Shown here: positions 10,392 through 20,883 of the stretch, piece after piece | How the letters are laid out: every line of letters begins with the position of its first letter | Position numbering within the stretch: the stretch's first letter is position 1 | Assembly (NCBI RefSeq): GCF_950295315.1 | Contig: NC_080176.1 | Coordinates: forward strand, 32,515,006-32,579,005 | Source of the DNA: Erinaceus europaeus | Taxonomy: Eukaryota > Chordata > Mammalia > Eulipotyphla > Erinaceidae | Direction of reading: 5' to 3' | DNA length: 64,000 nucleotides | Notes under the pieces: generated by a model | What the model was told of the DNA's origin: nothing | Databases searched by the model: none | The model's input: the letters and a program-made list of their open reading frames with translations, nothing else | Made by a program: the position numbers and the translations under genes

Positions 10392-10671
10392 AGGGGAGTC
10401 AGGTGGTAGTGCAGTAGATTAAGTGCACGTGGTGCAAAGTGCAAGGACCAGGGCGTAAGGATCCCAGTTCGAGCCCCCTGGCTCCCCACCTGCAAGGGAG
10501 TCACTTCACAAGCAGTGAAGCAGGTGTGCAGGTGTCTATCTTTCTCTCCCCCTCTCTGTCTTCCCCTCTTCTCTCCATTTCTCTCTGTCCTATCTAACAA
10601 CAATGACATCAATAACAATAACAATAAAAAGAGCAACAGAAGGGAAAATAAATATTAAAAAATTTTAAAAA
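10392..10671 (+). mobile_element. SINE family A, sense, with target duplication
   Basis: It starts GGGAGTCAGGTGGTAGTGC, has B-box-like CAGTTCGAGCCCC near 10466-10480, then CTCTCCCCCTCTCTGTCTTCC and an AAC/AAT-repeat tail. ATAGAGACAG flanks it at 10382-10391 and 10672-10681. The family looks relatively young because the match to other A copies is good. Confidence 0.9.
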
Positions 10672-10679
10672 ATAGAGAC

Positions 10680-10965
10680 AGGGAACCAAGTGGTGGTGGA
10701 CCCATTAAGTACACACATTACCATACACAAGGACCCAGGCTCAAGACCCCTCTCCCCACCTGCAGGGGGGATGCTTCATGAGTGATGAAGCAAGTCTTCA
10801 GATGTCTCTCTTCCTCTCTGTCACCCCCTCCTCTCTCAATTTCTCTCTGCCCTACCCAATAAAAAAGAAAGAAAGAAAATGGGGAGGGGGAATAGCCACT
10901 GGGAACAGTGGATTCATGGTGCTGGCATCAAGCCTCAATGATAACCCTGGTGGAAAAAGAAACAA
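10680..10965 (+). mobile_element. SINE family B (long form), sense
   Basis: AACCAAGTGGTGGTGGACCC leads into CAAGGACCCAGGCTCAAGAC and CTCCCCACCTGCAGGG. The 3' module contains AGTGGATTCATGGTGC and ATAACCCTGGTGG, also seen at the end of A-type SINEs. Confidence 0.85.
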
Positions 10966-10979
10966 AAGCCAGAAAGGGG

Positions 10980-11085
10980 GTGGGGAGACACTACAACACT
11001 GAAGTGGGGGCTAGGCTTGAACCAGGGTCGTGCATGTGGCAAAGTAGCACACTATCTAGATGAGCTATTTTGCCAGTCTGATTAC
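10980..11085 (-). mobile_element. SINE family E fragment, antisense
   Basis: GGGGCTAGGCTTGAACC, GTCGTGCATGTGGCAAAG and CACACTATCTAGATGAGCTA are the antisense tRNA-like part of the E-type repeat. Confidence 0.65.
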
Positions 11086-11905
11086 ATCTGTTTTCTAAAT
11101 GTCCTCATCCCACATGGGACCTGAAGAGGCCTCTCTGAATGCAATACATAGAGCTGAGGACATGGAGCCCAAAGAGAGGGAGAGTCTGAGGACACAGAAA
11201 GGAGGTGTGGGAGCTAGTCACCTTGCAGGGGGAGGGGTTGACTTACTAGAATGGTCGTTTTGTCAAAATTGAATCTGTTTTGGGACACAGGAGTAGAAAT
11301 TAGGGAAGGTTCTGTGAGGATGATTTCCAGACAGAAAGTTACTGTGAATTCAGTGACACTCTGATCAAAACGAACATTTTATGACTCAGAACCTTCTGTC
11401 TATAAATGTGAAAAATAGTAGTGATGGTAGGATTATCTGTTCAGCCTGCACTCAGCCAAGTTGGGAATGCCATGAATCCCTGGAGACCTGGTTGAGCACA
11501 GCATACATTGGAGAGTCTAAGATGAGAACCCAGGGAAGCATAGGTCCCCACAGCTCTTTTCAGCAGCAAAATCCTGTGGCTTTGGCCCCAGGAGCCAAGG
11601 CTCTGCAGTGTCATCTGGATGGGGCATGTACCAGCGTGGTGCCTTCAGAGCAGGAGCTGAGTCAGGCATCTGTGCACACTGCCTGTGCTGCCTACATCCT
11701 CCCTGTTAGGTGACCCTGTAATTAGTGACATTTCTCATTAATACCAATTCAAGTTGGCGATTAACAATTAGCAATCCTTAACCCACCGTATAATTTGATA
11801 TAAATTACAAGGTACCAAAGTCATTTGAGCCTGCTAGACTCTTAGCTTAAAGGACTGAGGTTATGTGTAGGGTTTGCCGGCGCTGTGTACAGAACAGAGA
11901 AAAGG
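11086..11905. other. Low-repeat intron sequence with an AT-rich homeodomain-motif stretch
   Basis: I see no repeat or gene here. At 11715-11840 the sequence becomes AT-rich with repeated TAAT/ATTA cores (TAATTAG at 11719-11725, CATTAATACC, GATTAACAATTAGC), a pattern often found in conserved developmental enhancers. The 110-codon open frame at 11381-11713 has no recognisable domain and is treated as chance. Confidence 0.45.
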
Positions 11906-11907
11906 AG

Positions 11908-12070
11908 AAGGTGGACTGGGGAGACAGCATAATGGTTCCACAAAAGATTCTCTTGTTGGAGGGTCTGAGATCTCAACTTCAACCACCAGCACCACCATAA
12001 GCAGAGCTCAGTAGTGCCCATTTTTTCTCTTATTCATTAAAATAAATGAGTTAAAATATTTTTAAAGAAT
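11908..12070 (+). mobile_element. SINE family D, sense
   Basis: GGACTGGGGAGACAGCATAA opens the element, followed by CACCAGCACCACCATAAGC and AGAGCTCAGTAGTGCCC, then an A/T-rich tail. It is diverged. Confidence 0.8.
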
Positions 12071-12075
12071 AAAAG

Positions 12076-12245
12076 AAGGGGTAGGAGTAAATAGCATAAT
12101 GATTATGCAAAGAGGCCCTTGTGCCTGAGCCTTCAAAGTCCCGGGTTCAATCTCTTGCACCACTATAAACCAGAGCTGAGTAGTGCTCTGGTAAAAAGCT
12201 AAAAAAAAAAAAAAATTAATTTAATTTAATTTAATTTAATTTAAA
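12076..12245 (+). mobile_element. SINE family D, sense, with TTTAA tail repeat
   Basis: AGGAGTAAATAGCATAATG, GTCCCGGGTTCAATCTCTTG (B-box) and CCAGAGCTGAGTAGTGCTC identify a second D copy immediately after the first. The poly(A) tail passes into a pentanucleotide TTTAA microsatellite (12215-12245). Confidence 0.85.
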
Positions 12246-12401
12246 AGGCCGAAAAAACAAAACAAACAAACAAACAAAAGAATTAAAGGAAGGAGGGAGG
12301 GAAAAGGCTGGGCTTTTTTCCTTCTTAGAGGACTGGCAAGAGAAAGAAACAACTTAAGTAGAGTCAAACTTTCTTAGACTTTGTCATAATGCTGTCTTCT
12401 G

Positions 12402-12520
12402 TGTGCATCAGCAAACATATTTGCTTACCCTTGTGCTTAGCCCTGTGGTAGGCTCTTCCATGTGCATCAGCAAACGTATTTTGCTTAGCCATGTGCTTAG
12501 CCTTGTGGTAGGCTCTTCCA
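12402..12520. repeat. 59-bp tandem duplication
   Basis: A unit starting TGTGCATCAGCAAAC occurs at 12402 and again at 12461, both ending TGTGGTAGGCTCTTCCA. The copies differ at only a few positions, so this is a local duplication in otherwise unique sequence. Confidence 0.9.
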
Positions 12521-12867
12521 AGGAAGCAGTCCTGGTAAATTCTACAAACCCCCCAGAAAGAGGGAGGGAGCTAAAGGACACACAGCCTCAATTTCACATG
12601 ATTACACTTCAGCAGAGGAAGTGGAGGTTGTGGGAGGGTGGGGTACCAATGATGGGAAAAGTCACAGCCAACACTAGAACGTTCTGTATGCAGGCCTGTC
12701 TCTTATGCCTTACATGGGCTCTGTGAAATAATTGTTACTGGTGTCCTCACTTTACTCATTTTACTGGCTGCTGAGGCATTGTACTGAAGGAAGTTTTGGT
12801 GGTATGGTCACTGTCACTCTGCTTCATTGTCTCAAAAAAAAAAAACCTTTTAAAAAATTATATATTT

Positions 12868-13095
12868 TAGGGGCCAGGTAGTGGTGTGCCTGATGCTTAA
12901 CGATACACATTGCAGTGTGCAGGCAGGGACCCAGCTTCAAGCCCCTGGTCCCCACTTGCAGGGGAAAAGCTTCACAAGTGGTGAAGCAGGTCTGCAAGTG
13001 TCTCTCTGTCTCTCTCCTTCTCTATCTTCCTCTCCCCTCTCAATTTCTTTCTGTCTATATGCAATAGTAAGTAAGTAAGTAAAATTAAAAAAAAA
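12868..13095 (+). mobile_element. SINE family B, sense
   Basis: GGGGCCAGGTAGTGGTG, AGCTTCAAGCCCCTGGTCCC, GAAAAGCTTCACAAGTGGTG and a TCTCTCTGTCTCTCTCC body give the full B-type order. The tail includes a TAAG tetranucleotide run near 13065-13082. Confidence 0.9.
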
Positions 13096-13097
13096 TA

Positions 13098-13215
13098 TTC
13101 TTGTTTTATTTTAATGACTTGTGGTGGTGCTGGGAATTGAACCTATGACTTTGGAGCCTCGTGCATGGAAGTCTTTTTGCAGAGCCATTCTATCTCTATC
13201 ACGTACAGAAAGTAT
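13098..13215 (-). mobile_element. SINE family D, antisense
   Basis: GTGGTGGTGCTGGGAATTG, AACCTATGACTTTGGAGCC and CTTTTTGCAGAGCCATTC are the reverse of the D-type SINE. It sits tail to tail with the preceding B-type copy. Confidence 0.75.
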
Positions 13216-13978
13216 GCCAGACGGAGTAGATGATAATGAGAGGCTCACATCACAGTCGAGAGAGCTCTGCAAGCCAAACAAAGGCACCCATACTCTATCC
13301 ACAGGTCCATCAGGGTAGATGAATTACAAGCTAGTTGGAAGAGACAGCAAGTAATGTAGCTGCTTTGCTAGGGACCGAGAGGGCAGCAGTGACTGAGGAT
13401 GAGCATGGGGCCTGTTGGGGGTGGGGTTGGGGTGGAGGTGATGAGAATGTTCTCAAATTGATTTTGGTGCTGACTGCACAGCTCTGTGAACATGCTAGAA
13501 ATCATTGAGTTGTGCATTTTAAATAGAAGAATTGAATGGAATGTGAATCCCATTTTAGGAACAGTTGGCCATTTGCACATGGCACATGGCCAATCCTGCA
13601 ACAAGGTGAACCACAGTGGGTATTAATTCTTGAGTTGGGATCTTGTGTAGTTGCCTTTTATGAGAGGTGACAGGATGGCACAGAATAGAAGAGCTAACCC
13701 AAGTGAGGTCAAAGGTCAGGGCAGCAGAATCTGTCAGGGCAAAGCCTGGCAGGGGAAGGGTAGCCAAGGTGGACACTTCTGAGAGCCAGCCAGAGGTTCT
13801 CCCTCTTTGACTATACTTATAATCCTGGCCAATTGTGGTGTGTCCTGAGTGAGCCTGGATGCTTTGGAAAGCACAGTGGTTAGTATTTCCCTTTGCAAAT
13901 GGATTAAGAAGAGTTGGAAAAATGTTTTAACTCTGGAGCCAAGTGGAGCCTCCTAAATCATGTGGAAAAAGAAAAGTA
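13216..13978. other. Unannotated intron sequence
   Basis: No repeat family, exon or RNA was recognised. GC content is moderate. Open frames here show no domain features. Confidence 0.5.
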
Positions 13979-14147
13979 ATGTGCTGGCAGGGCAGGGGGT
14001 GGGTACAACAACAGTAGCAAACCAAACTTGCAGGCAAGAGTCCCAGGTTCAGTCCTTGCAGCAATTGGTCATCAGAGCTATAGAGTTCATGCCAGAAAAA
14101 CAAAAACAAGAAAACAAAGCAAACAAACAAATAAATAAATAAATAAA
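13979..14147 (+). mobile_element. tRNA-like SINE, sense, diverged
   Basis: CAAGAGTCCCAGGTTCAGTCC holds a B-box-like GGTTCAGTCC, and the element ends in A-rich and AAAT tetranucleotide sequence (14124-14147). The body is D-like but the 3' half differs. Confidence 0.6.
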
Positions 14148-14371
14148 AGTGGGAAAGCGAAACATCTTCTACTTCTTATTGCCTCCATTACATTCTGCTC
14201 TGTCTTTTTCTTTCTTCTACTTCTTCCTTTTTCTCTTCCTCCTCTTCCTCTTCCTTCCTACTTTTTCCTTCCTTTCCTTCTTTCTACCTTTCCTTCTTTC
14301 GTACTTTTTTTTTTTGTCTTTGCTGCTGTTTCACTGTTCTGGGTCAACATTTTCAGGTAGCAAGGAGGGAA

Positions 14372-14575
14372 AGTGGGGCAGGTGGTGGTGCACCTGGTTG
14401 AGTGCACATGTTACAGGATACAGGGACCTAGGTTCTAACCCCTGGTCCCCACCTGCTAGAGGAAAACTTTACAAGTGGTAAAGCAGTGTTGCAGCTATCT
14501 CTCTGTCTCTCTACCTTTTTATCTTCTCCTTCCTCTCAATTTCTGGCTGTCTATATGATAGTAAAAAATGATTAC
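14372..14575 (+). mobile_element. SINE family B, sense
   Basis: GGGGCAGGTGGTGGTGCACC, TTGAGTGCACATGTTACAGG and GGTCCCCACCTGCTAGAGG are followed by the TCTCTCTGTCTCTCTACC body. A shorter B-type head fragment follows at 14594-14652. Confidence 0.88.
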
Positions 14576-14659
14576 AGGCCAATTTTCTAATAAAAAAGGG
14601 AGGGTCAAGTGGTGCTACACTTGGTAAAGTGCAGATATTGCAGTGTACACGTACGCAAG

Positions 14660-15585
14660 TACATCTCAGAAGGCTAGAAATGGACCTACCCTGTGATCCT
14701 GCAATTCCTCTCCTGCGGATATATCTTTTTTTTTTCTTTTTTTTTTTTTTAATTTTTTATTTAAGAAAGGATTAGTGAACAAAGGCATAAGGTAGGAGGG
14801 GTACAACTCCACACAATTCCCACCACCCAATCCCCATAACCCACCCTCTCCCATGATAGCCTTCCCATTCTCTAGCCCTCTGGGAGCATGGACCCAGGGT
14901 CGTTGAGGGTTGCAGAAGGTAGAGGGTCTGGCTTCTGTAATTGCTTCCCCGCTGAACATGGGCGTTGACTGGTCGGAACAGAATTGAAAGCCCAGAAGTA
15001 AATCCCAACACCTATGGACATCTAATCTTTGATAAGGGTGTCCTGCGGATATATCTTAAGGAACCCAACACACCCATCCAAAAAGATTTGTGTATACCTA
15101 TGTTCTTAGCAGCACAATTTGTAATAGCCAAAACCTGGAAGCAACCCAGGTGTCCAAGAACAGATGAGTGGCTGAGCAAGTTGTGGTCTGTATACACAAT
15201 GGAATATTACTCAGCTATTAAAAATGGTGACTTCACCATTTTCAGCCCACCTTGGATGGAGCTTGAAGAAATCATGTTAAGTGAAATAAGTCAGAAACAG
15301 AAGGATGAATATGGGATGATCTCACTCTCAGGCAGAAGTTGAAAAACAAGATCAGAAGAGAAAACACAATTAGAACCTGAACTGGAGTTGGTGTATTGCA
15401 CCAAAGTAAAAGACTGAGGTAGGTGAGGGGGCGCGTACAGGTCCAAAAAGGATGACAGAGGACCTAGTGGGGGTTGTATTGTTATCTGGAAAAGTGAGAA
15501 ATTTTATGCATGTACAAGCTATTGTATTTACTCTCGAATGTAAAACATTAATCTCCCAATAAAGAAATTTTAAAAAATTAAAAAA
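14660..15585 (+). mobile_element. L1 3' end, sense, 5'-truncated and interrupted
   Basis: The host copy comprises 14660-14727 and 15041-15585. It encodes the C-terminal part of ORF2p, including [29 protein letters not shown] and [21 protein letters not shown] short 3' UTR and an AATAAAG signal (15558-15564) precede an A-rich tail. The left part (14660-14710) has a frame disruption. A second L1 is inserted at 14728-15040. Confidence 0.9.
14728..15040 (-). mobile_element. Twin-primed (5'-inverted) L1 inserted inside another L1
   Basis: TCCTGCGGATATATCTT is present at 14711-14727 and 15041-15057, a perfect 17-bp target duplication. The left part (14728-14974) is antisense, with a poly(T) start, and belongs to the CCACACAATTCCCACCAC 3'-end family. 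The right part (14975-15040) is in the opposite orientation and encodes sense ORF2 text, ESPEVNPNTYGHLIFDKG. Two opposed segments between one target duplication are the signature of twin priming. Confidence 0.9.
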
Positions 15586-15769
15586 ACTGCACTTTCATAT
15601 TTTTTAAAATGCACAAATCCCAACATGAAAATGTGCATATGGGTCATTAAAAAACAAGGTACTAATAACAATATCCTGTTTCTCTTATTAAATAAGCTCA
15701 TGAATTCTAGTTCACTACATGGCAATACAAGGGGACTAGGGGAAGCTTCATTGTAGTGGTGCTTTCCCC

Positions 15770-15807
15770 CTTTTCCTTCTTTCCTTCTTTCTTTCTTTCT
15801 TTCTTTC
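15770..15807. repeat. CTTT microsatellite
   Basis: TTCC and CTTT tetranucleotide units form a pyrimidine run. Confidence 0.85.
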
Positions 15808-15873
15808 AGCCTACAGGATCTGTGCCATCTGGCAGGTCACTCAGCCTCTAAGAACATGAACATTTAATTTTCT

Positions 15874-16119
15874 CTTCTTTTTAAAATTAAAAAAAAATTT
15901 TTTTACTTATCTTTATTTTTATTTATTGGATAGAGGCAGCCAGGAATCTAGAGGGAAGAGGGTGATAAGAGAGGGAGGGAGACAGAGAGATGCCTGCAAC
16001 ACTGCTTCAAAACTCTCAAAGCTTTCCCCCTGCAGGTGGGGACCTGGGGCTGGAACCTGGATCCTGGGCATACTGTAACATGTGTGCTCCACCAGGTGTG
16101 CCACCACCTGGACCCTGAC
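15874..16119 (-). mobile_element. SINE family B, antisense, with target duplication
   Basis: CATTTAATTTTCT at 15861-15873 recurs at 16120-16132. Between them the reverse of a full B-type SINE is seen: TTTATTGGATAGAGGCAGCC, CTGCAACACTGCTTC, CCCCTGCAGGTGGGGACC and GGTGTGCCACCACCTGG. Confidence 0.92.
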
Positions 16120-16329
16120 CATTTAATTTTCTGACTCAAAAAACTTACCTGCCTTTAAAGGTATATTGTCCCAAAGCTACAAGATTTCCACAACAAAGCT
16201 TTGGGTCTCACAGATACAAGGTGCTAACTGTCAGCTCTGCAGCTGTGTTGCAGACAAGCAAATGGTTCTGTTCTCAAGTGTTCTACAGCAGAAGCAGACA
16301 TGAGGTGATGGACAGTTAAAAAATTAAAT

Positions 16330-16445
16330 ATCACAGAGGTGACTCATTTTACTTTCATGCTTCAGACCCCAGAGGTCCCAGGTGAGTGGTGCTCTGTTCT
16401 CTGTCTCTATCATGAAAATCAATCAATCTTTTAAAAATAAAGCAA
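16330..16445 (+). mobile_element. Diverged D-type SINE fragment, sense
   Basis: TTCATGCTTCAGACCCCAGAGGTCCCAGGT and GTGGTGCTCTGTTC resemble the second half of D-type copies, followed by an A-rich tail. The first half is missing. Confidence 0.45.
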
Positions 16446-16919
16446 ACACAAAACAAGCTTCACAAAACTCTGCTTGCTTGCTTCAGGGAACAGTTCTGAG
16501 GAACTGGGTTGATGGAAGGTGCTGGTTAAGTTGATACTGATTAGCTGCAGGGGGTCCCATAATACCAGAGGAGCATCTTTCTCGAATAGTCTTCCCAAAT
16601 TGTGCTGCCTGACCTTTTTTCTTCTTGTGTCTCTGTCTGGTACAGATTTAGCCATATAGATAAAAGTTATGAGATTGAAAATGAGAAGTCAGTGAATGAA
16701 AATGACAGCTGGGGAAGTGGAGGGGGGTTGGGGGGGCCTGTCTTTCCTTGTCTCCTAGAAAACACAGCTGTTTCCTGGACTACATTTGCTATGTGGTCAG
16801 GCAGCTGGCAGGAAAGAATGACCTCTTCCAGAGGTCACAGCTGTTTAGGACTTTCTGCACTGACTCATCTTGTGGAGCTGGCTCCTTGATCATGTGTAAT
16901 TTCACTGTATGAATCATTC

Positions 16920-17062
16920 TTGATTTCTAAGGAGACAGAGACATCACAGCACTGGAGCTTCCTCTTCTCCATAGCACTTCTCATCTCATGCCAGGGCTTA
17001 AACCTGGGCTGTGTACACAACAATGCAGGCGCCCTATCTAGTGAGCTATGTCTCTGACCCTG
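16920..17062 (-). mobile_element. SINE family E, antisense
   Basis: GAGACAGAGACATCACAGC, ATGCCAGGGCTTAAACCTGG and CCTATCTAGTGAGCTATG show a tRNA-like head at the right end. It serves as the reference for the interrupted E copy at 7645-8207. Confidence 0.65.
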
Positions 17063-17296
17063 ACTGGGTCAGCATGCATCACTTCAGCTTTGTCACTTCC
17101 CAGGAAAGTCTTACAGAAGTTAAGACCACATGGTGACATGGCCTTCCTCTCCCAGGCGTCTGCTCTGCAAACCAGCCCAAGCTGACAGCTCCATGGCAAG
17201 GGGCTCAGAACACCCAACTGCACGGCTTTGAACAGGTACTGGAAATCCCCCTGAGTGTAGGTGGCCTGGTGGCAGAGAAAGATCAGGCTCCTGAGA
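17063..17296. other. Unannotated intron sequence
   Basis: A 230-bp stretch with no recognised element lies between two SINEs. Its open frames (for example at 17120-17335, minus) cross repeat boundaries and are not genes. Confidence 0.4.
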
Positions 17297-17297
17297 T

Positions 17298-17586
17298 CTA
17301 TTTTCTTTAATTATTTTTGCCACCAGGGTTATCACTGGGGCTTCATATCTGCATTATTCCATTTGTCCTGACAGAATTCTTTCTTTATTTTTAAGCTTGA
17401 GAGTGAGAGGGGTCAGACAGTGGCACACCTAGTTAAGCACACATGTTATCATGCACAAAGATCCCAATTCAAATTCTAGTTCCTACTTGTGGGGGAGAAG
17501 CTTCATGCATGAGTGGTGAAGCAGTACTATAGATGTCTTTCTCTTTATCTCCTCCTCCCCTCTCAATTTCTGTCTCCATCCAAAAT

Positions 17587-17634
<48 letters not shown>

Positions 17635-17790
17635 GTAAGTAAGATACAGGGTGAGAAACAGAGAGGTAGACAAAGAGGAAGAGAGAAGGAGAGACTCCAT
17701 AGCACTACTGCTCCACCACTTGTGAAGTTTCTCCCATGTAGGTGTTCCCACGTGGTGACGGGCTCTAGCCTAAGTCTTTGCCCTGTGAAA
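17298..17790 (-). mobile_element. Antisense SINE interrupted by a sense SINE
   Basis: The left part contains TTTTTGCCACCAGGGTTATC and GGGGCTTCATATCTGC (17315-17352). The right part continues with GAGAGACTCCATAGCACTAC and CACTTGTGAAGTTTCTCCC (about 17690-17735). Both are pieces of one B-like antisense element. Confidence 0.65.
17405..17645 (+). mobile_element. SINE family B, sense, nested, with GATA tail
   Basis: GGTCAGACAGTGGCACACC, TTAAGCACACATGTTATC and GGGGAGAAGCTTCATGC lead to a pyrimidine body. The tail has become a GATA/TAGA microsatellite (17588-17635). Confidence 0.85.
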
Positions 17791-17794
17791 GGAG

Positions 17795-17796
17795 AG

Positions 17797-17868
<72 letters not shown>
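17795..17868. repeat. Compound CT then CA microsatellite
   Basis: A CT run (17795-17826) passes directly into a CA run (17827-17868). Confidence 0.95.
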
Positions 17869-17870
<2 letters not shown>

Positions 17871-18134
17871 CTTCCATCCAGCTCTGTTTCCCAGTTCTGA
17901 TATGAACACCGGCTTTGAGTCTCTGTTGGCTTCTCTGTGAAGTGAAACAGTCTGAGTCAGTATCCTATACATCCATTTTAGGAGGCCTTGGACAAGCTGC
18001 CTCCAACTATTCATCCAGAAAGGAAGTAGAATCTTGAGAGGCATATGCCATACCTGATGGTGCTTATGGTTGTTGCTATACTTGCCCTTGGTCCTCAGTG
18101 GGAAATCAAGATCTTTTATTTATATGTATTTATC

Positions 18135-18245
18135 TATTTGATTGATTTTTGCCACCAGGGTCATCAGCTGGGGCTCCGAGCCTTCATGATGCCCCTGCTC
18201 CTGGAAGACTTCCTCCTCCCCACCACCTCCTGGTTGTTGTGGGGG
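18135..18245 (-). mobile_element. SINE 3'-module fragment, antisense
   Basis: TTTTTGCCACCAGGGTCATC and GGGGCTCCGAGCCTTCATG match the antisense 3' module (CCTGGTGGCAAA) of A/B-type SINEs. The rest is degraded. Confidence 0.5.
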
Positions 18246-18604
18246 GAAGGAGACCCAGGAGTCTCTCCCCCAGGGTGTGTGGTTCACCATGTTAAATCCA
18301 CAAAGAACTGGGAGGCCGTGGTCTTCAGTCATCCTAAACTTTGTTTAAGAAAACGAAAAATAATGTGTATGGAAATGCATGGATGATTTGGGCAAAATGG
18401 CAACAAGCTGGTTCAAGCTTAGCGATTTTATACACTTTCCAAGGCCCTCATCTTTTCTTCTTGTCTTGGCCACACCTATATCTCTTACTACTTCATGCAT
18501 TCCCTCTAAGGAAATAAAGGGCCAGACTTCCTCCTTAGGTGTTCCCCAAATTCTTTTCCAAAACAAAATTTCCATGATAAAATGTGTGTTCTACCGACTG
18601 TGCC

Positions 18605-18725
18605 ATCCTCTCTCTCTCTCTTTTTCTTCGCCTCCCTCCTTCCTTCCTTCCTTCCCTCCTTCCTTCCCTCTTTCCTTCCCTCCTTCCTTCACTCCCTTCT
18701 CCCCTCACTCTTTTTCCCCCCTTTA
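18605..18725. repeat. CT and CCTT microsatellite
   Basis: A short CT run is followed by CCTT/CCCT tetranucleotide units. The plus-strand Pro/Ser/Phe frames over it are artefacts. Confidence 0.9.
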
Positions 18726-18794
18726 TCTGGTCCATTCATACAAATAGAGGATTGTGACAACCAGTTCTTAGTATCCTACATACAGGAAAGACTT

Positions 18795-18935
18795 TTTTGT
18801 AACATGTATTTCTTTATTTCACAAGAGAGACCAGGACACTGCTACTGCCTGTGTAGTGCTGAGGATCAAACCCAGGACACCAGGTGTGCAAATCCTGGGC
18901 TCTCCCCATTGAGCTGCCTCCCCAGCTAATGAAGA
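18795..18935 (-). mobile_element. tRNA-like SINE fragment, antisense
   Basis: GTAGTGCTGAGGATCAAACCC, CACCAGGTGTGCAAATCCTG and CCATTGAGCTGCCTCCCC are the antisense of a tRNA-like head with a B-box-like GGTTTGATCC. Confidence 0.6.
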
Positions 18936-19124
18936 AAAGGCCTTGTTAATGCCAGAATATTTGCCCAGAAAAATTAGAACCCTCACATTGCCTAAGCCAG
19001 TTACTTTGGGGAGGCAGTTGAGAACAAAATGGGAGCATGCTTCCACACCAGAGAACCTTGCTTTGTGGGGAATTGATATCTGACATCTCTTCTGTGCAGT
19101 TAGCACCAACCTGGGTGGACTTGT

Positions 19125-19295
19125 TTTACTTTTTTGCCTGGCACAACAGGCAGTGACAGTCCCAGATCCCCACCTGCGGTGGGAATCTTCTTGAGCACCA
19201 AAGTAGTGCTGCAGTTATCTCTCTTTCCTTCCCCTCTCAATCTCTCTCTCTCTGTGTCTCTATCCAATAATAAACAAACAAATAAATAAATAACT
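19125..19295 (+). mobile_element. SINE family B fragment, sense
   Basis: CCCAGATCCCCACCTGCGG, GTAGTGCTGCAGTTATCTC and TCTGTGTCTCTATCCAATAA form the middle and tail of a B-type element. Its head is degraded. Confidence 0.75.
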
Positions 19296-19525
19296 TCTAA
19301 AAACAGTTGCACTATATAAAAAGAAATATCAGAACTAAATATCTGACTAGACTTTTCTCTGACAGTGTGGGAAGTGATTTCTAAGCAAGCAAACCACCTG
19401 CTAAGCCCTTGCTGGATGCTGTGCCTTCCTGCAGGCCCCGCCCCCTTGGTGAGGCTGCCACCAACACTTCTAAGAAATCTAAGCCCTAGCTTTACAGTAT
19501 CTGTTTTGACTTTCAGGTTGCAGCC

Positions 19526-19562
<37 letters not shown>

Positions 19563-20870
19563 CCAATATGACTCTAAAAATAGCTGCTGTAACCAGGCCT
19601 ATAGGAAGTCAGGTGTAATGGGCTTTGTTGGCTCCAAATTCTGCTGGTGCTGTGTGGTTCTGCCTCTGGAATGGCACTTCCTCCCCCTGACAGAGAGTTT
19701 GGGGTGAGCTGCCTGGCCTGGTAGGAGCCATGTTACTCCCTGAGCATGGCCCCTTCAAAGCCTTTTGAGAGCAGGCCCTGTGGGAGGCCCTTGACAGACT
19801 TGGTGGGGAGCCCACGGCAGTATTTTGGAGTTTGACTTCAGTGCATGAAGTTCAGTGGACCCCCCCCCCCAGGCTCCTAAGAAGTTGAACTTAAAGCAAA
19901 GATGAGAGAAGTGTTCCTTGAGTGTCCTTTATCAGCACTGTTTCTGACTGCCACGGCTTCCTGGATGAGAGTAATGTGTGCTATCTCCGTGGCTTCTGAG
20001 TGTGACAGAGGCTGAGTCCCCTGGGTAGTTATAGTGTGGGATTGGTAGTGGGGCACAAAGTGTCTCCTCATGATGCCTGGTTCTTCTTGGTAGGTTTCCA
20101 CAAAGAGTTGGTGACTGTGATCAGGTATCATTTACTTTATTTAGGAAAATTAAGATATAGCACATGCATAGACACACACAGGTCATCTGGGAAGAAAGGT
20201 GACTAGCTGATTTCTGGCTTCTATATCCCCAACCTGTCTGCTTAAAATGAGCTTTTCTCTGCTCAGCATAAACGATTTGACTCTTCTATTTGGTGCATCA
20301 TTTCTAAGGCCCCATTTCCTTTTTAAAGCCCTACCCTTTTCTTTCTTCTTTTTTATTCTTTTTAGTCCTACCCTTTTCCACCATTCCCTAGACTTTGTAC
20401 ACTAACACCAGGGTCTAGCAGGTTAAATTAGTTTCTGAGACCAGATAAGATCAGGTATGTTCAGGTTGGTATTGCTGTAGACTGGCAGGTTATATTTTGT
20501 GATGTCCATGTCTTGTCCTGACTTTGCCCCTAATAGTTAGGTGGAAGCACCAGGACCCTTTCCTCCCATTTGGGCTGTTACTCAAGCTTTCAACTCAGCC
20601 CCCCTTCTCTGCGTGTGAATTAAGTCTCCTGCCACTTGGTCATCCTATGCCATCGTGTTCACCCTGTTCCATCTTGTGTGTCATGTGCCATCTTATTCAC
20701 TCTGTGCCCTCATGTGCACCTAGATGAATGACTTCAGGTGCATGGTGGTGGGGCATATATGGGGTATAAGCTGATCTGTGCTCTTCCCAAGGACCTGCAG
20801 AAAATGCCTCTCATCACTCCTGTCTCTCCTCTGCTAGGAACCTGAGGCAGGAAAATTGGAGGCTTTTATT
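19296..20870. other. Unannotated intron sequence with poly(T) and short C-run
   Basis: A 28-base T run lies at about 19531-19558 and a C run at 19861-19870. GC-rich unique sequence at 19390-19460 is not a CpG island. No exon with coding character was seen. Confidence 0.5.
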
Positions 20871-20883
20871 TCAGGTGCTTCTT

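Noticed and set aside
12700..12790. Antisense MIR fragment
   Set aside because: GTCCTCACTTTACTCATTTTAC resembles the MIR core, but the match is too short to separate from chance.
18535..18747. Arg/Glu-rich and Pro/Ser-rich frames
   Set aside because: They are translations of the CCTT tetranucleotide repeat.
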